Source: Lysinibacillus fusiformis (GTDB lineage Bacteria > Bacillota > Bacilli > Bacillales_A > Planococcaceae). From it: a DNA stretch of 64,000 nucleotides. This document shows, in pieces, positions 35,142 through 45,500 of this stretch. Under the pieces are notes generated by a model that had not been told where the DNA came from, did not search any database, and worked only from the letters and a program-made list of their open reading frames with translations. The position numbers were made by a program, and so were the translations under genes. Every line of letters begins with the position of its first letter. Position 1 is the stretch's first letter. The stretch lies in the NCBI GenBank assembly GCA_030027265.1, contig JASENG010000001.1, positions 186,001 through 250,000 on the forward strand, read 5' to 3'.

Positions 35142-35996
35142 TTGTTATCAAAAATATTTAAGAGTTTTACTAAAAATAAACCATCTGCACCTAAAGATGT
35201 TGCTACTAATACAAATATTAATCATAAAGAAAGTAAGCGTAATGTAACTTCTTTAAGAATTGGTGAAATAGGTGAATATAAAATCAATATTCAACTTGAC
35301 CAACTTCCAAAAGAGTGTATGTATCTAAATGATATATTGATTTCTAATAAATTTTCAAAATCAGGTTACTCTCAAATTGACCACGTTGTCGTTACTCCTT
35401 ATGCAATATTTATAATTGAGACCAAAAACTATTCTGGAACAATTTATGGTCATAGAAATAGAGTAAAGTGGAGTGTAAACGGTAAATTCCCAATGATGAA
35501 TCCATTTAACCAGAATTACGGTCATATCGAGGCGGTTAAATCTGTTTTAGCTAATTGGGATAAAATTAAATATGTATCATTGGTATCGTTTAATAAAAGA
35601 TGCACATTTAAAGTGAACGAAGAACTAAGAAAGATTCAATCTAATGATTTAATTGTTTATGACACTGAACTTTCGGAGTTTATTACACGAAAGATTAATG
35701 TGCTTAAACTTCAACAACCAGAACCAATTCTTTCAAAAAATGATATACAGGATATTTATAATAAATTAAACATTGCTAACATTAGTGATTTGCAAATAAG
35801 AGATATGCATGTTGATAAGGTGAAAAATCTGAGCAATTTAGAGACTACTAACAACGAAAAGGATGTACCAACATGTATAACATGTGGAAAAAAAGTATCT
35901 GAAAAGGTTAGGGAATATTGTATATCTAACAAGAAACGGTTTAAAGGGAATATTTATTGTTATGAACATCAAAAAGCCTCATCAACAAAAAATTGA
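35142..35996 (+). CDS. NERD-domain (nuclease-related) protein with C-terminal zinc-ribbon-like end
   Basis: 284-aa protein. NERD domain at about residues 40-165: RIGEIGEYKINIQLDQLPKE, the Asp in GYSQIDHVVVTPYAIFIIET with the E-x-K of IIETKNY, then NPFNQNYGHIEAVKSVL. These are the PD-(D/E)XK-like catalytic residues of the family. The last 45 residues hold CITCGKKVSEKVREYC and YCYEH, a likely zinc-binding module. TTG start after AAGGAG. NERD proteins are frequent in defence islands and plasmids; role here inferred as DNA processing. Confidence 0.75.
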   Translation: MLSKIFKSFTKNKPSAPKDVATNTNINHKESKRNVTSLRIGEIGEYKINIQLDQLPKECMYLNDILISNKFSKSGYSQIDHVVVTPYAIFIIETKNYSGTIYGHRNRVKWSVNGKFPMMNPFNQNYGHIEAVKSVLANWDKIKYVSLVSFNKRCTFKVNEELRKIQSNDLIVYDTELSEFITRKINVLKLQQPEPILSKNDIQDIYNKLNIANISDLQIRDMHVDKVKNLSNLETTNNEKDVPTCITCGKKVSEKVREYCISNKKRFKGNIYCYEHQKASSTKN

Positions 35997-36009
35997 TGAG
36001 GCTTTTTGG
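35971..36009. terminator. Terminator overlapping the end of the NERD gene
   Basis: Perfect 15-bp stem AAAAAGCCTCATCAA (35971-35985) / TTGATGAGGCTTTTT (35993-36007). It isolates the next operon. The 200-base gap up to 36209 must hold that operon's promoter; I see no distinct site. Confidence 0.85.
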
Positions 36010-36209
36010 ATTTTAATCTACTAACTAAAAATGTATACATTATGTAGGAAAGGATAAATAAAATCAGCAATAAAACGAATTAAATATAAGAGAAGCTCCG
36101 ATTTCAGTAGCAGCAAATATAAATGAAATCGAGTTTTATTTAATTGTTTTGTCATTATGTGGTAATGTGATTATTAGGGCATATTGTCAAATTAGAAAAG
36201 AGGTAAAAT

Positions 36210-37070
36210 ATGATAGAAAAATATTGGAATCTATACCCAAATAAAAAATATTCTAAGAAATATAAATATCATAAACGAAATCATAAAATAAAAGCTGCAC
36301 ATAATAAGTCACAGTTAGTTGAAGAATTTGTATGGTTTGTAATTTCAAAGAAACTTCCTGATTATTTATTGGAAATCACCAAAAAGAGAAAACCGTATAC
36401 AACAAAGCAACAAGGAATTATATTAAATAGCTTTAAACCAATAATTGTGGATGAAAACTATGATAAACAGGGATTAGTTGGAGAATACTTATGTTGGCTT
36501 TCATTACAGAATCTTCATAATCAAAGTGAAATATTAGATATACCTTTCACTGGTGCTAGTACAACAGGGAGAGGTATTGACTTTTATGAATTATATAAGA
36601 GCAATCACAATGTCAAGAAGATTATGTTAAGAATATGGGAAGTAAAAACAAAGCCTGTAAAAGGACAAATTGTCCCTACGAATAAAGACATATATTCTTT
36701 TTTTAATAATAATATGTACATATACTTACCTGATTTAATTAGTGATTTACAAAAGAATAAAAACCCAGAAATTGAAAAACAGTTTAACTCAAATGCAATT
36801 GATTATTTAGAGGGTAATAGACTTGAATTAGGTGTATTTATGGTTTGTGACGAGTCTAATATGGATTTAGTTGATAAATGCTTTGAACAATTCAGTGAAA
36901 ATGTGGAAGGACGTAATAGAAAACGACAAGTAGTGTCTATAGGGATTGATGACACAAAAGTTACTTTAGAAGAGTTTATTAGTTCTTATAAAGAAAGGAT
37001 AATAGAAATTCTTGAATATTGTTATCCAAATATAAGAACTGATATTGTTGCATTAAGAAATGCGAAATGA
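36210..37070 (+). CDS. PD-(D/E)XK-type nuclease, HamA-like (first gene of nuclease-helicase operon)
   Basis: 286-aa soluble protein. The core fits a PD-(D/E)XK nuclease: helix with Glu92 (GLVGEYLCWLSLQNL), Asp124 in GRGIDFYELY, and Glu144-x-Lys146 in RIWEVKTKP. The same order (GE...GxD...ExK) occurs in HamA (DUF1837), the nuclease of the Hachiman defence system. The N-terminal 60 residues are basic. Twelve bases separate it from the helicase gene, so the two act together. Sequence similarity to HamA is only by motif, so it may be a separate family. Confidence 0.6.
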   Translation: MIEKYWNLYPNKKYSKKYKYHKRNHKIKAAHNKSQLVEEFVWFVISKKLPDYLLEITKKRKPYTTKQQGIILNSFKPIIVDENYDKQGLVGEYLCWLSLQNLHNQSEILDIPFTGASTTGRGIDFYELYKSNHNVKKIMLRIWEVKTKPVKGQIVPTNKDIYSFFNNNMYIYLPDLISDLQKNKNPEIEKQFNSNAIDYLEGNRLELGVFMVCDESNMDLVDKCFEQFSENVEGRNRKRQVVSIGIDDTKVTLEEFISSYKERIIEILEYCYPNIRTDIVALRNAK

Positions 37071-37082
37071 GGTTAGAATTAT

Positions 37083-40000
37083 ATGGAAGAAAAAATTGAT
37101 ACTTCATTAAAAAAATTAGAAAACATTATTAACAATAAAGTTAATATGACTAGTTCTGACTTTGATAATATCATTAATGATATTTATTTTAATATATTAA
37201 AATCTAAGATTAGAAAAACAAAGGTAGTTTCTAAAATAAAGATTTCTAAGTATATAAAATTAGCAGTACAATTAGAGATATTAGGGTTTTCAAAAGGGTT
37301 ATTTTCTGAAAAAGAAACAAAAAAAGCACTTGAGATTGCGGGGTTAATATATGAATACTTAAGTGTTTTTGAAAGAAATAATAATTTAGATAAATATATT
37401 CACGATACTAGATATAATTTAAGAGCGGCAATTTGCTATAATCAAAGTGATGGTGAAGCCAAGAGTTTAGTAGTTATAAATAAACTTAATGAAAACTTAA
37501 TAGGATATATTCAATCTAATGATAAAAATAAAACAATCGATACATATATTATTCTTTTACTAGGATTAGTACTAGAACGTAAATTTAAAGAAGTAATAAA
37601 CTTAATACATGAATCGAAAATTGAGAATATTTATAATAGATTAAATGAATATAATCTATCTGTTAAATATGCTTTACTGCCATCTGATTCAGAACAAAAT
37701 TTCTATAAATTTTTTAGAAAATCAATTATTAATTTATCTAACTATATGTTAAACGGTAAAAGAAAATATTTAATAAGTGCAAGAAAAGAAATTTTGTTTT
37801 GTTCTAATTTCTTTAAAGATATTAGACCTTCAATGAAATGGCTAATTAATAGATATGAAACAGTTCTAGAAAACATGCTTAGTAACTCTATTTGGTCAAA
37901 TTTGCCTTTTGATAGGGAATATAAAAAAGTGTTGGTAAATAGTGGGATATTTGAAGTTTGGAAAACACAGAAGGAAATAATTAAAAAAGATTTTCTAAGT
38001 AAAAATAGGAAAACTGCTGCTATTTCCATACCAACGAGTGCTGGGAAAACATTAATTGCTGAATGGTTTATATATAATCAATTAAAGAGTGAAGGGGCTA
38101 CAGCAATTTATGTAGTTCCTACTAATGCATTAGCAAATCAAATCGAATTAAATTTATCACAACACCTGCACCCATTAGGAATAAGCGTTGCCACTGCTAT
38201 TGGTGGAATGGATTTTGATGAATATGAATTTAAATTTTATAAAGAAATAGATATATTAATTGTTACTCCAGAAAAATTACAAATGTTATTAAGGAATAAT
38301 CTGGGTTTTATTGAGAATGTAAAAGTGGTAGTAATAGATGAATTTCATAAAATAGGAATAGGGGAAAGGGGACAGATATTAGAACAGGCTTTAATAGGTC
38401 TGAATTTAATTAACCCCAAAAATATTAGCTATTGTTTTATCTCTGGAATGATGTCTAATTCAAAAAGTATTTCAAAATGGCTTACAAATGATAGTGGTAG
38501 TTTTAATCATATTGATGATTGGAGACCTACTAGGCAAAGATTTACAAGTTGCAAATTTAATGTAAGTAAAGCAGAAAAAATACCCTTGAAACCTCGTCAA
38601 AGAAATGAAAGATACACTATACCAGGAGAACTCCATTATGTTGATAGAAATATCTTTACAAATCAAAAATTCAATAGAGTAATACCATCCATTACTTCAG
38701 CTACTATATCTTTTGGGAAATCTGCCAAAATTGAAACCAGATTATATTCATATGTATCAGACATTGTCCAAAAGATTACCAATTATAATGAAACTACATT
38801 AGTATATTTTGAAACTCCAGCTTCGGTAAAAGGTTTCTGTAAAAACTTAAATTATACTCCATACAATAAGAGTGATAATTTAACTAAATTAAGAGCGAAA
38901 ATTATAGAACATTTCGGAAATAATCATCCGATGTTAAAGTATTTGGACAAAAAAGTTATATATCACTATGGTAATTTACCAAAAGATATTAGATATGAAA
39001 TAGAATTAGCTGTAAAGGAAAAGAAAATTGAAGTAGTAGTAGCTACATCAACTTTATTAGAAGGTATTGATTTACCAATATCAAATTTAGTTATTGCGAG
39101 TCCTTATAATTACAATAGCACGACAGGTAAGAATGAACTTATCCAATTCGCGGACTTTTATAATCTTGTTGGAAGAGTTGGAAGAGCGTTAAAAGAAACT
39201 GATGGATTAGCGATATTAGTTGAGCCTGTCTGTAATAGGCAAGCATTAGAAGAAAGAGGTCAAATTAGGCAATATGAATTTCTAGACGAATTTTTAAATG
39301 TAAATAAAGAAAAAGAATTTACAGTAGATAGTACATTAAATAAATTTGATATAAGAGAAGGTGACGGGTTAAAAAAATCTAAATCAAATGAACATTTAAC
39401 AAGTTTTATTATGCTTCTAAGAGAGCATGCTCTCTTAGAGAAAATAGAAGATGTGAATAGAATACTTGAAGAGTCCTTATTTGGAGTAACAGGTAAAGAA
39501 GAAGAAATAGAAACATTAGCAAATGAATGGCAATTTATATTTACAAACTATATTGAGCCAATTCCAAGTAAAAAGTTAAGTCTATACGTAAAAATGGGAT
39601 TTGGCTTAGAAGGATGCCATTTCATAGAATCAAAGGTTAAAGAAAAAATTGAAGGAAATAAAGAATTCTTTAAAGAAATTAATAAAAAAGACTTTTGGAG
39701 TTTTTTAGTTACATTAATAAGAGACATTCCTAATTTTGAAAGAAAACTATCATTAAATATACTAGTCGGAAATAAAGTAGACCTTTATTCTGATATCATT
39801 AGTACATGGGTAGAAGGGAATTCAGAGAGAGAGATTTACGAAAAAATTTGTGAGAAATATGAGTATAGTGATGATATAGATACTATTACTGAATTTATTT
39901 ATAAAGACTTAATGTTTATTGGTCCATGGATAACATTTGCAGTCAATTCAGTATTAAATCAAATTTTAGAAGAAGATGATGAAATTGTTATTGATAAATT

Positions 40001-40586
40001 CATATACTTTTTGCCAACTGCAATTAAATTAGGAGTTCCAAATTATTTCATGATGTTATCTTTATATATGGGAATTGAAAAGAAAATTGCAAGAATAATC
40101 ACTTCTGATATTATTGAAAAGTTTGAAGGTACTCAAACGGAATTAAAACACTTTCCATTCTTTATTAAATATATTAAGAATTTAGAAGTAAATAATTTAA
40201 GAAATCTAAATCTTAGTCCAAAAGAAGTTGATAGTTTATTCAAAAAAACAGAAAAACTTTTTGTAGCAGATAAATTAGAAATTTTTAGTCAATCTATTGA
40301 AGTTGTAGGATTGAAGTATTACGAAGCAAATAAGTTTTTTGAAATTATGAAAGAAGGCGAAAAAATTGTTTTAAAAGCCGAGCCTACCAATAAATTTGAT
40401 ATAAATGCTATAGGAGTTTATTATGAAGATAATAAACTTGGCTATCTACCTAGACGCATCGCATTTAAAGTAAGTTCTTTACTTAAGCGAGGAAAGGTTT
40501 TTAATACTATAATTTCTAAAGTAAACCAGTATCAAAAATTAATTGAATTAAATATTAGTGAAAAAAATAATGTTAAAATAAATTAA
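37083..40586 (+). CDS. Superfamily 2 helicase with C-terminal HIRAN domain, HamB-like
   Basis: 1167-aa protein. Residues 1-290 are helical without known motifs. Helicase motifs: I IPTSAGKT (about 315-322), Ia VVPTNALANQIE, II DEFH (about 419-422), III FISGMMSN, then IV-VI with VVVATSTLLEGIDLPISNLV and ADFYNLVGRVGRA (about 688-700), typical of Ski2-like helicases. A long helical region follows. The last 90 residues are a HIRAN domain (GEKIVLKAEPTNKFDINAIG, then KLGYLPRRIAF), which binds DNA 3' ends in eukaryotic HLTF. Pairs with the upstream nuclease as a probable anti-phage complex. Confidence 0.85.
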   Translation: MEEKIDTSLKKLENIINNKVNMTSSDFDNIINDIYFNILKSKIRKTKVVSKIKISKYIKLAVQLEILGFSKGLFSEKETKKALEIAGLIYEYLSVFERNNNLDKYIHDTRYNLRAAICYNQSDGEAKSLVVINKLNENLIGYIQSNDKNKTIDTYIILLLGLVLERKFKEVINLIHESKIENIYNRLNEYNLSVKYALLPSDSEQNFYKFFRKSIINLSNYMLNGKRKYLISARKEILFCSNFFKDIRPSMKWLINRYETVLENMLSNSIWSNLPFDREYKKVLVNSGIFEVWKTQKEIIKKDFLSKNRKTAAISIPTSAGKTLIAEWFIYNQLKSEGATAIYVVPTNALANQIELNLSQHLHPLGISVATAIGGMDFDEYEFKFYKEIDILIVTPEKLQMLLRNNLGFIENVKVVVIDEFHKIGIGERGQILEQALIGLNLINPKNISYCFISGMMSNSKSISKWLTNDSGSFNHIDDWRPTRQRFTSCKFNVSKAEKIPLKPRQRNERYTIPGELHYVDRNIFTNQKFNRVIPSITSATISFGKSAKIETRLYSYVSDIVQKITNYNETTLVYFETPASVKGFCKNLNYTPYNKSDNLTKLRAKIIEHFGNNHPMLKYLDKKVIYHYGNLPKDIRYEIELAVKEKKIEVVVATSTLLEGIDLPISNLVIASPYNYNSTTGKNELIQFADFYNLVGRVGRALKETDGLAILVEPVCNRQALEERGQIRQYEFLDEFLNVNKEKEFTVDSTLNKFDIREGDGLKKSKSNEHLTSFIMLLREHALLEKIEDVNRILEESLFGVTGKEEEIETLANEWQFIFTNYIEPIPSKKLSLYVKMGFGLEGCHFIESKVKEKIEGNKEFFKEINKKDFWSFLVTLIRDIPNFERKLSLNILVGNKVDLYSDIISTWVEGNSEREIYEKICEKYEYSDDIDTITEFIYKDLMFIGPWITFAVNSVLNQILEEDDEIVIDKFIYFLPTAIKLGVPNYFMMLSLYMGIEKKIARIITSDIIEKFEGTQTELKHFPFFIKYIKNLEVNNLRNLNLSPKEVDSLFKKTEKLFVADKLEIFSQSIEVVGLKYYEANKFFEIMKEGEKIVLKAEPTNKFDINAIGVYYEDNKLGYLPRRIAFKVSSLLKRGKVFNTIISKVNQYQKLIELNISEKNNVKIN

Positions 40587-40682
40587 ACTGAAAACTTTTT
40601 TCAAGGAATTATTTTGACTGATAAAAATTATTTTTAATTTGTAGTGAATTTTTCTTAATGTTATAATTCATTTAAAGATACT

Positions 40683-40782
40683 TTCGGTCTAAGTACGTAA
40701 ATTGACCGAATCCCTAGTACGAGTTGAATACGTTCGAAACGCTTGGTATGATTGGCTTGGTAGTGAAAACTAATGTGGTAAG
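40683..40782. other. Island right-end sequence next to attR
   Basis: Carries TTCGGTC / GACCGAA (40684-40690 and 40704-40710) and short direct repeats, as expected for integrase arm or excisionase sites. A GGTCGGGGCTTCGGTCC stretch lies near the left end. Function inferred only from position. Confidence 0.35.
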
Positions 40783-40822
40783 CTAAGCGTACGGTCGGGG
40801 GTTCGAATCCCTCCTGGGACGT
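40783..40822 (+). repeat. Right attachment site of island 1, junction with island 2
   Basis: Exact copy of the 40 bases at 29161-29200, without the tRNA 5' half. A second integrase gene begins 158 bases further on and points toward it, so it also serves as the left attachment site of a second element. I saw no third copy further right. Confidence 0.9.
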
Positions 40823-40980
40823 CGAAGGGTTCAGATAGAAGAAGTTTGAACCATATGAAGATGCTTCAAATCCTTATTTTATAAGGGTTTGGGGCCTTTT
40901 TTTATTTTTGAAGAAAAGGAAAGAAACCAAAAGAAAAAGGTGCTTTTTATACACGATATACACAAATTTTACACAAGTAT

Positions 40981-42102
40981 TTATGAGTTAGAATTAAGTA
41001 GTTGCTCAAAAATTGAAGCTGTTTTCGAAGAATCACGCTCTCGCAGTTCTTTTAAGAGATGGGCATAAATAGAAGTCGTAATATCAATTGAAGCATGACC
41101 AAGTCTTTCGCTTACATATAAAACAGAAATATCTTGATAAAGTAGTACACTAGCGTGAGTATGACGCAACCCATGAACAGTAATAACAGGGTTTATTTTT
41201 AGTTTTTTTATGGACGCTCGTAACACATCATTTAATCGGTCGTTTGTTATAACTTGAATCGGAGAATCGGGTGTATAGAATACTAAGCGACTTTCGTTTT
41301 GTGGATGATTTGCGATCTTAAGTACCTGTTTCTTTAAAACGTTCATTGTAGTTTTATCTAGCGCAATCGTACGTTTAGATGATTCATTTTTTAACGGACC
41401 AAATCCTCCATCCTCTTTATAGCGCCATTGTCGATGGATCTTAATCATGCTTTCTTTAAAATTAATATCTTCAATTGATAAACCAACTAATTCTCCGTAT
41501 CGTAAACCGCTAGTTAAAGCAATGATCAACATAGTATATTCAAGACCATTATCAATATTTGAATGTAGATATCTTAATAGTCGTTGGCTCACATTATAAT
41601 CTAAGAATTTCTCGGATGATTTTTTACTTGCTGCTCCAGTGATAGTAACATTTCGTGTAAAATCTGTTTTTATTAATCCTTCATCTATTGCTTCCCTTAT
41701 ACAAGTGCGAATAAATCCATTCATTTTACGATTTGTTGTTTTAGCAAATTGCTCACCCATGGCATTAAGAAACTGTTGATATTCACGTTTTGTTATGGCC
41801 TGAATAGCTGTATCCTTGAAATAGTTAAGAATTTTGGTGTGAGTTGCTTTATAAGAGTTTAGGGTTATTTTTGTGATGTCTCTCTTATAAGTTTTGAACC
41901 ATTCCAAAAAGTATTTTTCAATGGAATAGTCTTTTTGTGGATTAAGTACTCCGTTTTTTAAATCCAGTTCCATCTGTAATGCTGCGTCTTGTGCTTCTTT
42001 TTTTGTTCGGAATCCCCCTTTGCGAATTGGTTTTTGCTTACCGTTTATTGTGCGGCTAATGGCATATTGCCATGTGTTACCGCGCTTTGTGAAACTTGCC
42101 AT
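40981..42102 (-). CDS. Phage-type tyrosine integrase (integrase 2)
   Basis: 373-aa integrase of the Tn916/phage type. N-terminal arm-binding domain (ASFTKRGNTWQYAISRTING, then KKEAQDAALQMELDL), SAM-like core-binding domain, catalytic Arg in TSGLRYGELVGLS, HGLRHTHAS (His-x-x-Arg), LGHASIDIT and Tyr in TSIYAHL. It faces the internal 40-bp att copy, as expected for an element integrated at the same tRNA site behind or before island 1. Ribosome site AGGAGG. Confidence 0.9.
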   Translation of the reverse strand: MASFTKRGNTWQYAISRTINGKQKPIRKGGFRTKKEAQDAALQMELDLKNGVLNPQKDYSIEKYFLEWFKTYKRDITKITLNSYKATHTKILNYFKDTAIQAITKREYQQFLNAMGEQFAKTTNRKMNGFIRTCIREAIDEGLIKTDFTRNVTITGAASKKSSEKFLDYNVSQRLLRYLHSNIDNGLEYTMLIIALTSGLRYGELVGLSIEDINFKESMIKIHRQWRYKEDGGFGPLKNESSKRTIALDKTTMNVLKKQVLKIANHPQNESRLVFYTPDSPIQVITNDRLNDVLRASIKKLKINPVITVHGLRHTHASVLLYQDISVLYVSERLGHASIDITTSIYAHLLKELRERDSSKTASIFEQLLNSNS

Positions 42103-42459
42103 TCTATGTCCTCCTTTTTTTGGTGTAAAGATAGTATAGACTTAGAACGAAAGTTTGGAAAATGAGAGTTTGAGTTTAATCTAGATTGTAGCTCTAAAAT
42201 ATCTATATTTTTATGCAAAAATAAGGAAATCTTCTAGGTGATTATTCTTATTCTCTATCAGGAAAAAATGTAATTATCTTTCATTCTCTGTCCTTGGATT
42301 CATGGATGGCTAACAGGCAGATTATTTCAACAAGGAATTTAATTTTTCTACTAAGATAGGAATGTTTCAAAGGAGTTAATTTAGTTGAGTGATTCTCGTT
42401 TGTAGTTCCTTATAACGAAGTTATATATAAGAAATTCCTGAATTATGTAAATAAAAATC

Positions 42460-42494
42460 TAATTACCATAAAAATTGTCGTATAATGGTAATTA
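42460..42494 (+). promoter_or_regulatory. Promoter of the DSR2-like gene with embracing palindrome
   Basis: TAATTACCAT (42460-42469) and ATGGTAATTA (42485-42494) form a perfect 10-bp inverted repeat around a TATAAT box (42481-42486). A repressor bound there would block transcription. The 420-base gap from integrase 2 shows no other feature. Confidence 0.55.
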
Positions 42495-42543
42495 AACTAA
42501 AACTAAAAAATAAAGCTAGAGGATAATTTTGGGGGAAGTAATA

Positions 42544-45500
42544 ATGTTAAAAAGGAATGTAAATATTGAAGCAATCAAAGAAGCTAAGGATGCAAACAAA
42601 TTAGTTATTTTTATAGGTGCAGGTGTTTCAGCAAATTCGGGTTTGCCAAGTTGGACTAACTTAGTTAAGGTGTTTGCAAAAAAGTTAGGTATTGATAGAG
42701 ATTTAAATACAGATGATTATTTAAGAATACCTCAATACTTTTATAATGAACGTGGACAGTTAGAGTACTTTAAAGTTATAGAACAAGTATTCAGCGGAAG
42801 ATACGCTCCAAATTTAATTCATAGTAAATTACTATCCCTTAATCCAAAACATATTATTACAACGAATTATGATTACTTAATTGAAGAAGCTTTAGAAGCA
42901 CATTATTTATTTTATGATAAGGTAGCAGAAGATAGGGATATACCATATGCATCAAGTAATAATCTATATATTAAAATGCACGGCGATCTATTGAAGAAAA
43001 ATATTGTTTTAAAAGAAGATGATTATCTATATTATTCCGATAATTTTAAATTGATAGAAAACTATGTAGAGTCAATTTTTATAAATCATACAGTGTTATT
43101 TATTGGATATTCTATGCAGGATTACGATTTGAAACTTTTGATTAAGCGCCTACAATCTACAATAGGTAATGATTTTAGAACGGCATATTTAATTGAATCC
43201 TCTAATACTGTAAAGAGTAGTATTGAGAAAGAATATCTTAAAAGGTTTGGGATAAATGTTATTGATATTAAAGATGTTCCAGAAGACTACAAGGGAAGTA
43301 AGGAGAAAATCGGGAATTCACATGGTGATAACTTATTAAAAATATTGAATTATATAGAGGATTATAATACAGATAATAAAGAGGAACTGGGATATTTTTT
43401 TGCAAAATGGCGTTGCTATAAAGATTTAAAGGCTATCCGTGTGTATGATTTATTTTCAAAATTAGAATTTAACTCACTTAACTTTCATTTTAGAAGTGAG
43501 AATTGTTTAGAGTTGACGTGTATAGGATCCGATGAGATATATCTAATGAAATTTATCGATAGAATGAATGAAATATCTGAGATGTTAAAGAAAGAACAGA
43601 GTAGTCAAATCAAGGATTATGATGAATTTATATATATAAATGAAATTATGGCAAAAGCAAATGTTAAAAAAATAGTTCTGGTAATTAGGGGAGACTTTAA
43701 AAACAGGGAGATAAAGTTCTATGAAACTTTCATGAATATGGATAGTTTTAAGCCGGAATTAATTGAATTAATTGAACAAAATAATTACTTAGAATTGGAA
43801 AACAGGATAAATGATATAAAATATAACCTTAATGCTGATTTTTATAATTCTTGGCTTTCTTTAAGTTTTGCATATACGCATTTTAATAAGTATGTTAGTG
43901 CATATGAACAATTAGAAAACATTTCTTTAAAAGCTTATAAAGAAAAAAACTACAGTATGTATTACCTAGCGGCATTTAATAAAAAAATGTTAAGCAGACT
44001 TCTTCCACATCCTGGAACCCTTCTGAGTAGAAGTCTTGGGGAAGATGTCTCCATAACTTTTTTAAATAATTTACCTAATGTACAAGTTCTCGATAAAGAA
44101 GTAAATGAAAGTTTTTTACAATTAAGCAAAGAAGAAAAGGCCAACTTTGAATTTTTACAGAAGCTTCATGTTTCAAAAGGTTTAATTGATGATATTCAAA
44201 AAGTTGTGAAGAAATCAAATAATAAAATTAAAAGTAATTTAAATACTGAGTTTATTTTAGGGAGCCAAGATATAGAATTACCAAAATTACGTTCTACTAT
44301 ATATGATTTTTATCGCTATACAACTTATAACTATTTGATAGTTAAATACTATACAGAAGTTGTAGAAGTATATAGCGATTTTCTCGATGCCCTTGTTAGT
44401 ACATACTTAAATCTAAAAAAATCTGAAGAGTTCCAAACAAATAATAAAAAGTTTTCCAGCATTATTGAACCATATCAATTTGAATATTTAGATTTAATAT
44501 TAATAACAAATTCTTTAAGTGAAAAGGACATTAACAAGATATTCGATAATTATAATGTGACGTCAATTATGTTTAATGGACCTACAATAGTAGTTAGAGG
44601 GTTGTTAAAAAATCTCATTAACAGTTTTTGTAGATATTCTAAAGCTAAGCAACTCGATGAAAAATTAAAGTCTACTTTTGCTATTGCTAAACGTATTCCA
44701 CTAGATATTGAGGATTTGAGGGATATAATTTCTACATTCACAAGTGTAATACAGAAAAGACCTATAAATGATTCGATTTATACTTCCTTCTTAGATTTTA
44801 TTAGATGTCAATCAAAAATTTTGGAGATGGATAGTGAGTTGTTTATTAATTTTGTTAATGTTTTCCTAAATAAGTTAAGCAATCCATGTTTTAATAATCC
44901 TAATGGTTTTGAAATGTCTCTAATAGAAAGAGAATATTTTTTGAGAGATTTTATTTTTCATACACCTTTAAGTAAAGAATCTCACTCAAATATAGAATTA
45001 AGTCCCTTATTAAAAGAGTTAGAATATGGATTTCTAAAAGGAAATTATTTACTTATTAATGAGATGCTTCTAGACCTTTATAGGATATGCACAAAGGAAA
45101 ATCAAACAAGAATTGAAGAGTCTATTAGAAAGCAATTAAGGTTGGAATATAATATAATGATTTATTTAAAGGCGGTTCTTAATAATATTGAGCCAATTAT
45201 AAATGAATTTGATGCGGCATTTCAGGTGGACTTAATTAATTTAAAAGCAAATGGTGAATACAAAATTACTTATGAAATGTACTTATTAGCTATCAATAAC
45301 AGGGAGAAACAAAAAGAAGTATTATTAAAACTTAAAGGATTAAGTGATCATCTTGATTTTTTTATCGAACTTGAGAATTATGACTTTAAAAATAAAAGTT
45401 TTGAACTGTCTTGGTTATGTGATCTTCCAGAAGAACACATTCAGAAAATTAGTGGTGAATTCTGTGGTTTTATAAAGAACAGATTTAAAGATGAATTTAT

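Larger units (their letters stand above)
29161..40822. mobile_element. tRNA-Arg-integrated genomic island with defence cargo
   Basis: A perfect 40-bp direct repeat bounds this region: 29161-29200 (tRNA 3' half) and 40783-40822. Inside are a tyrosine integrase next to the left end, a replication-initiator-like gene with XRE-like regulator and a long inverted repeat, then six plus-strand cargo genes, most with nuclease, TIR or helicase signatures. The island is visibly richer in A and T than the chromosome to its left. It has no conjugation or phage structural genes, so it is a mobilisable or satellite-like island rather than a prophage. Confidence 0.85.

Noticed and set aside
29366-40586. Prophage
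   Set aside because: No terminase, portal, capsid, tail or lysis genes are visible between the att repeats.
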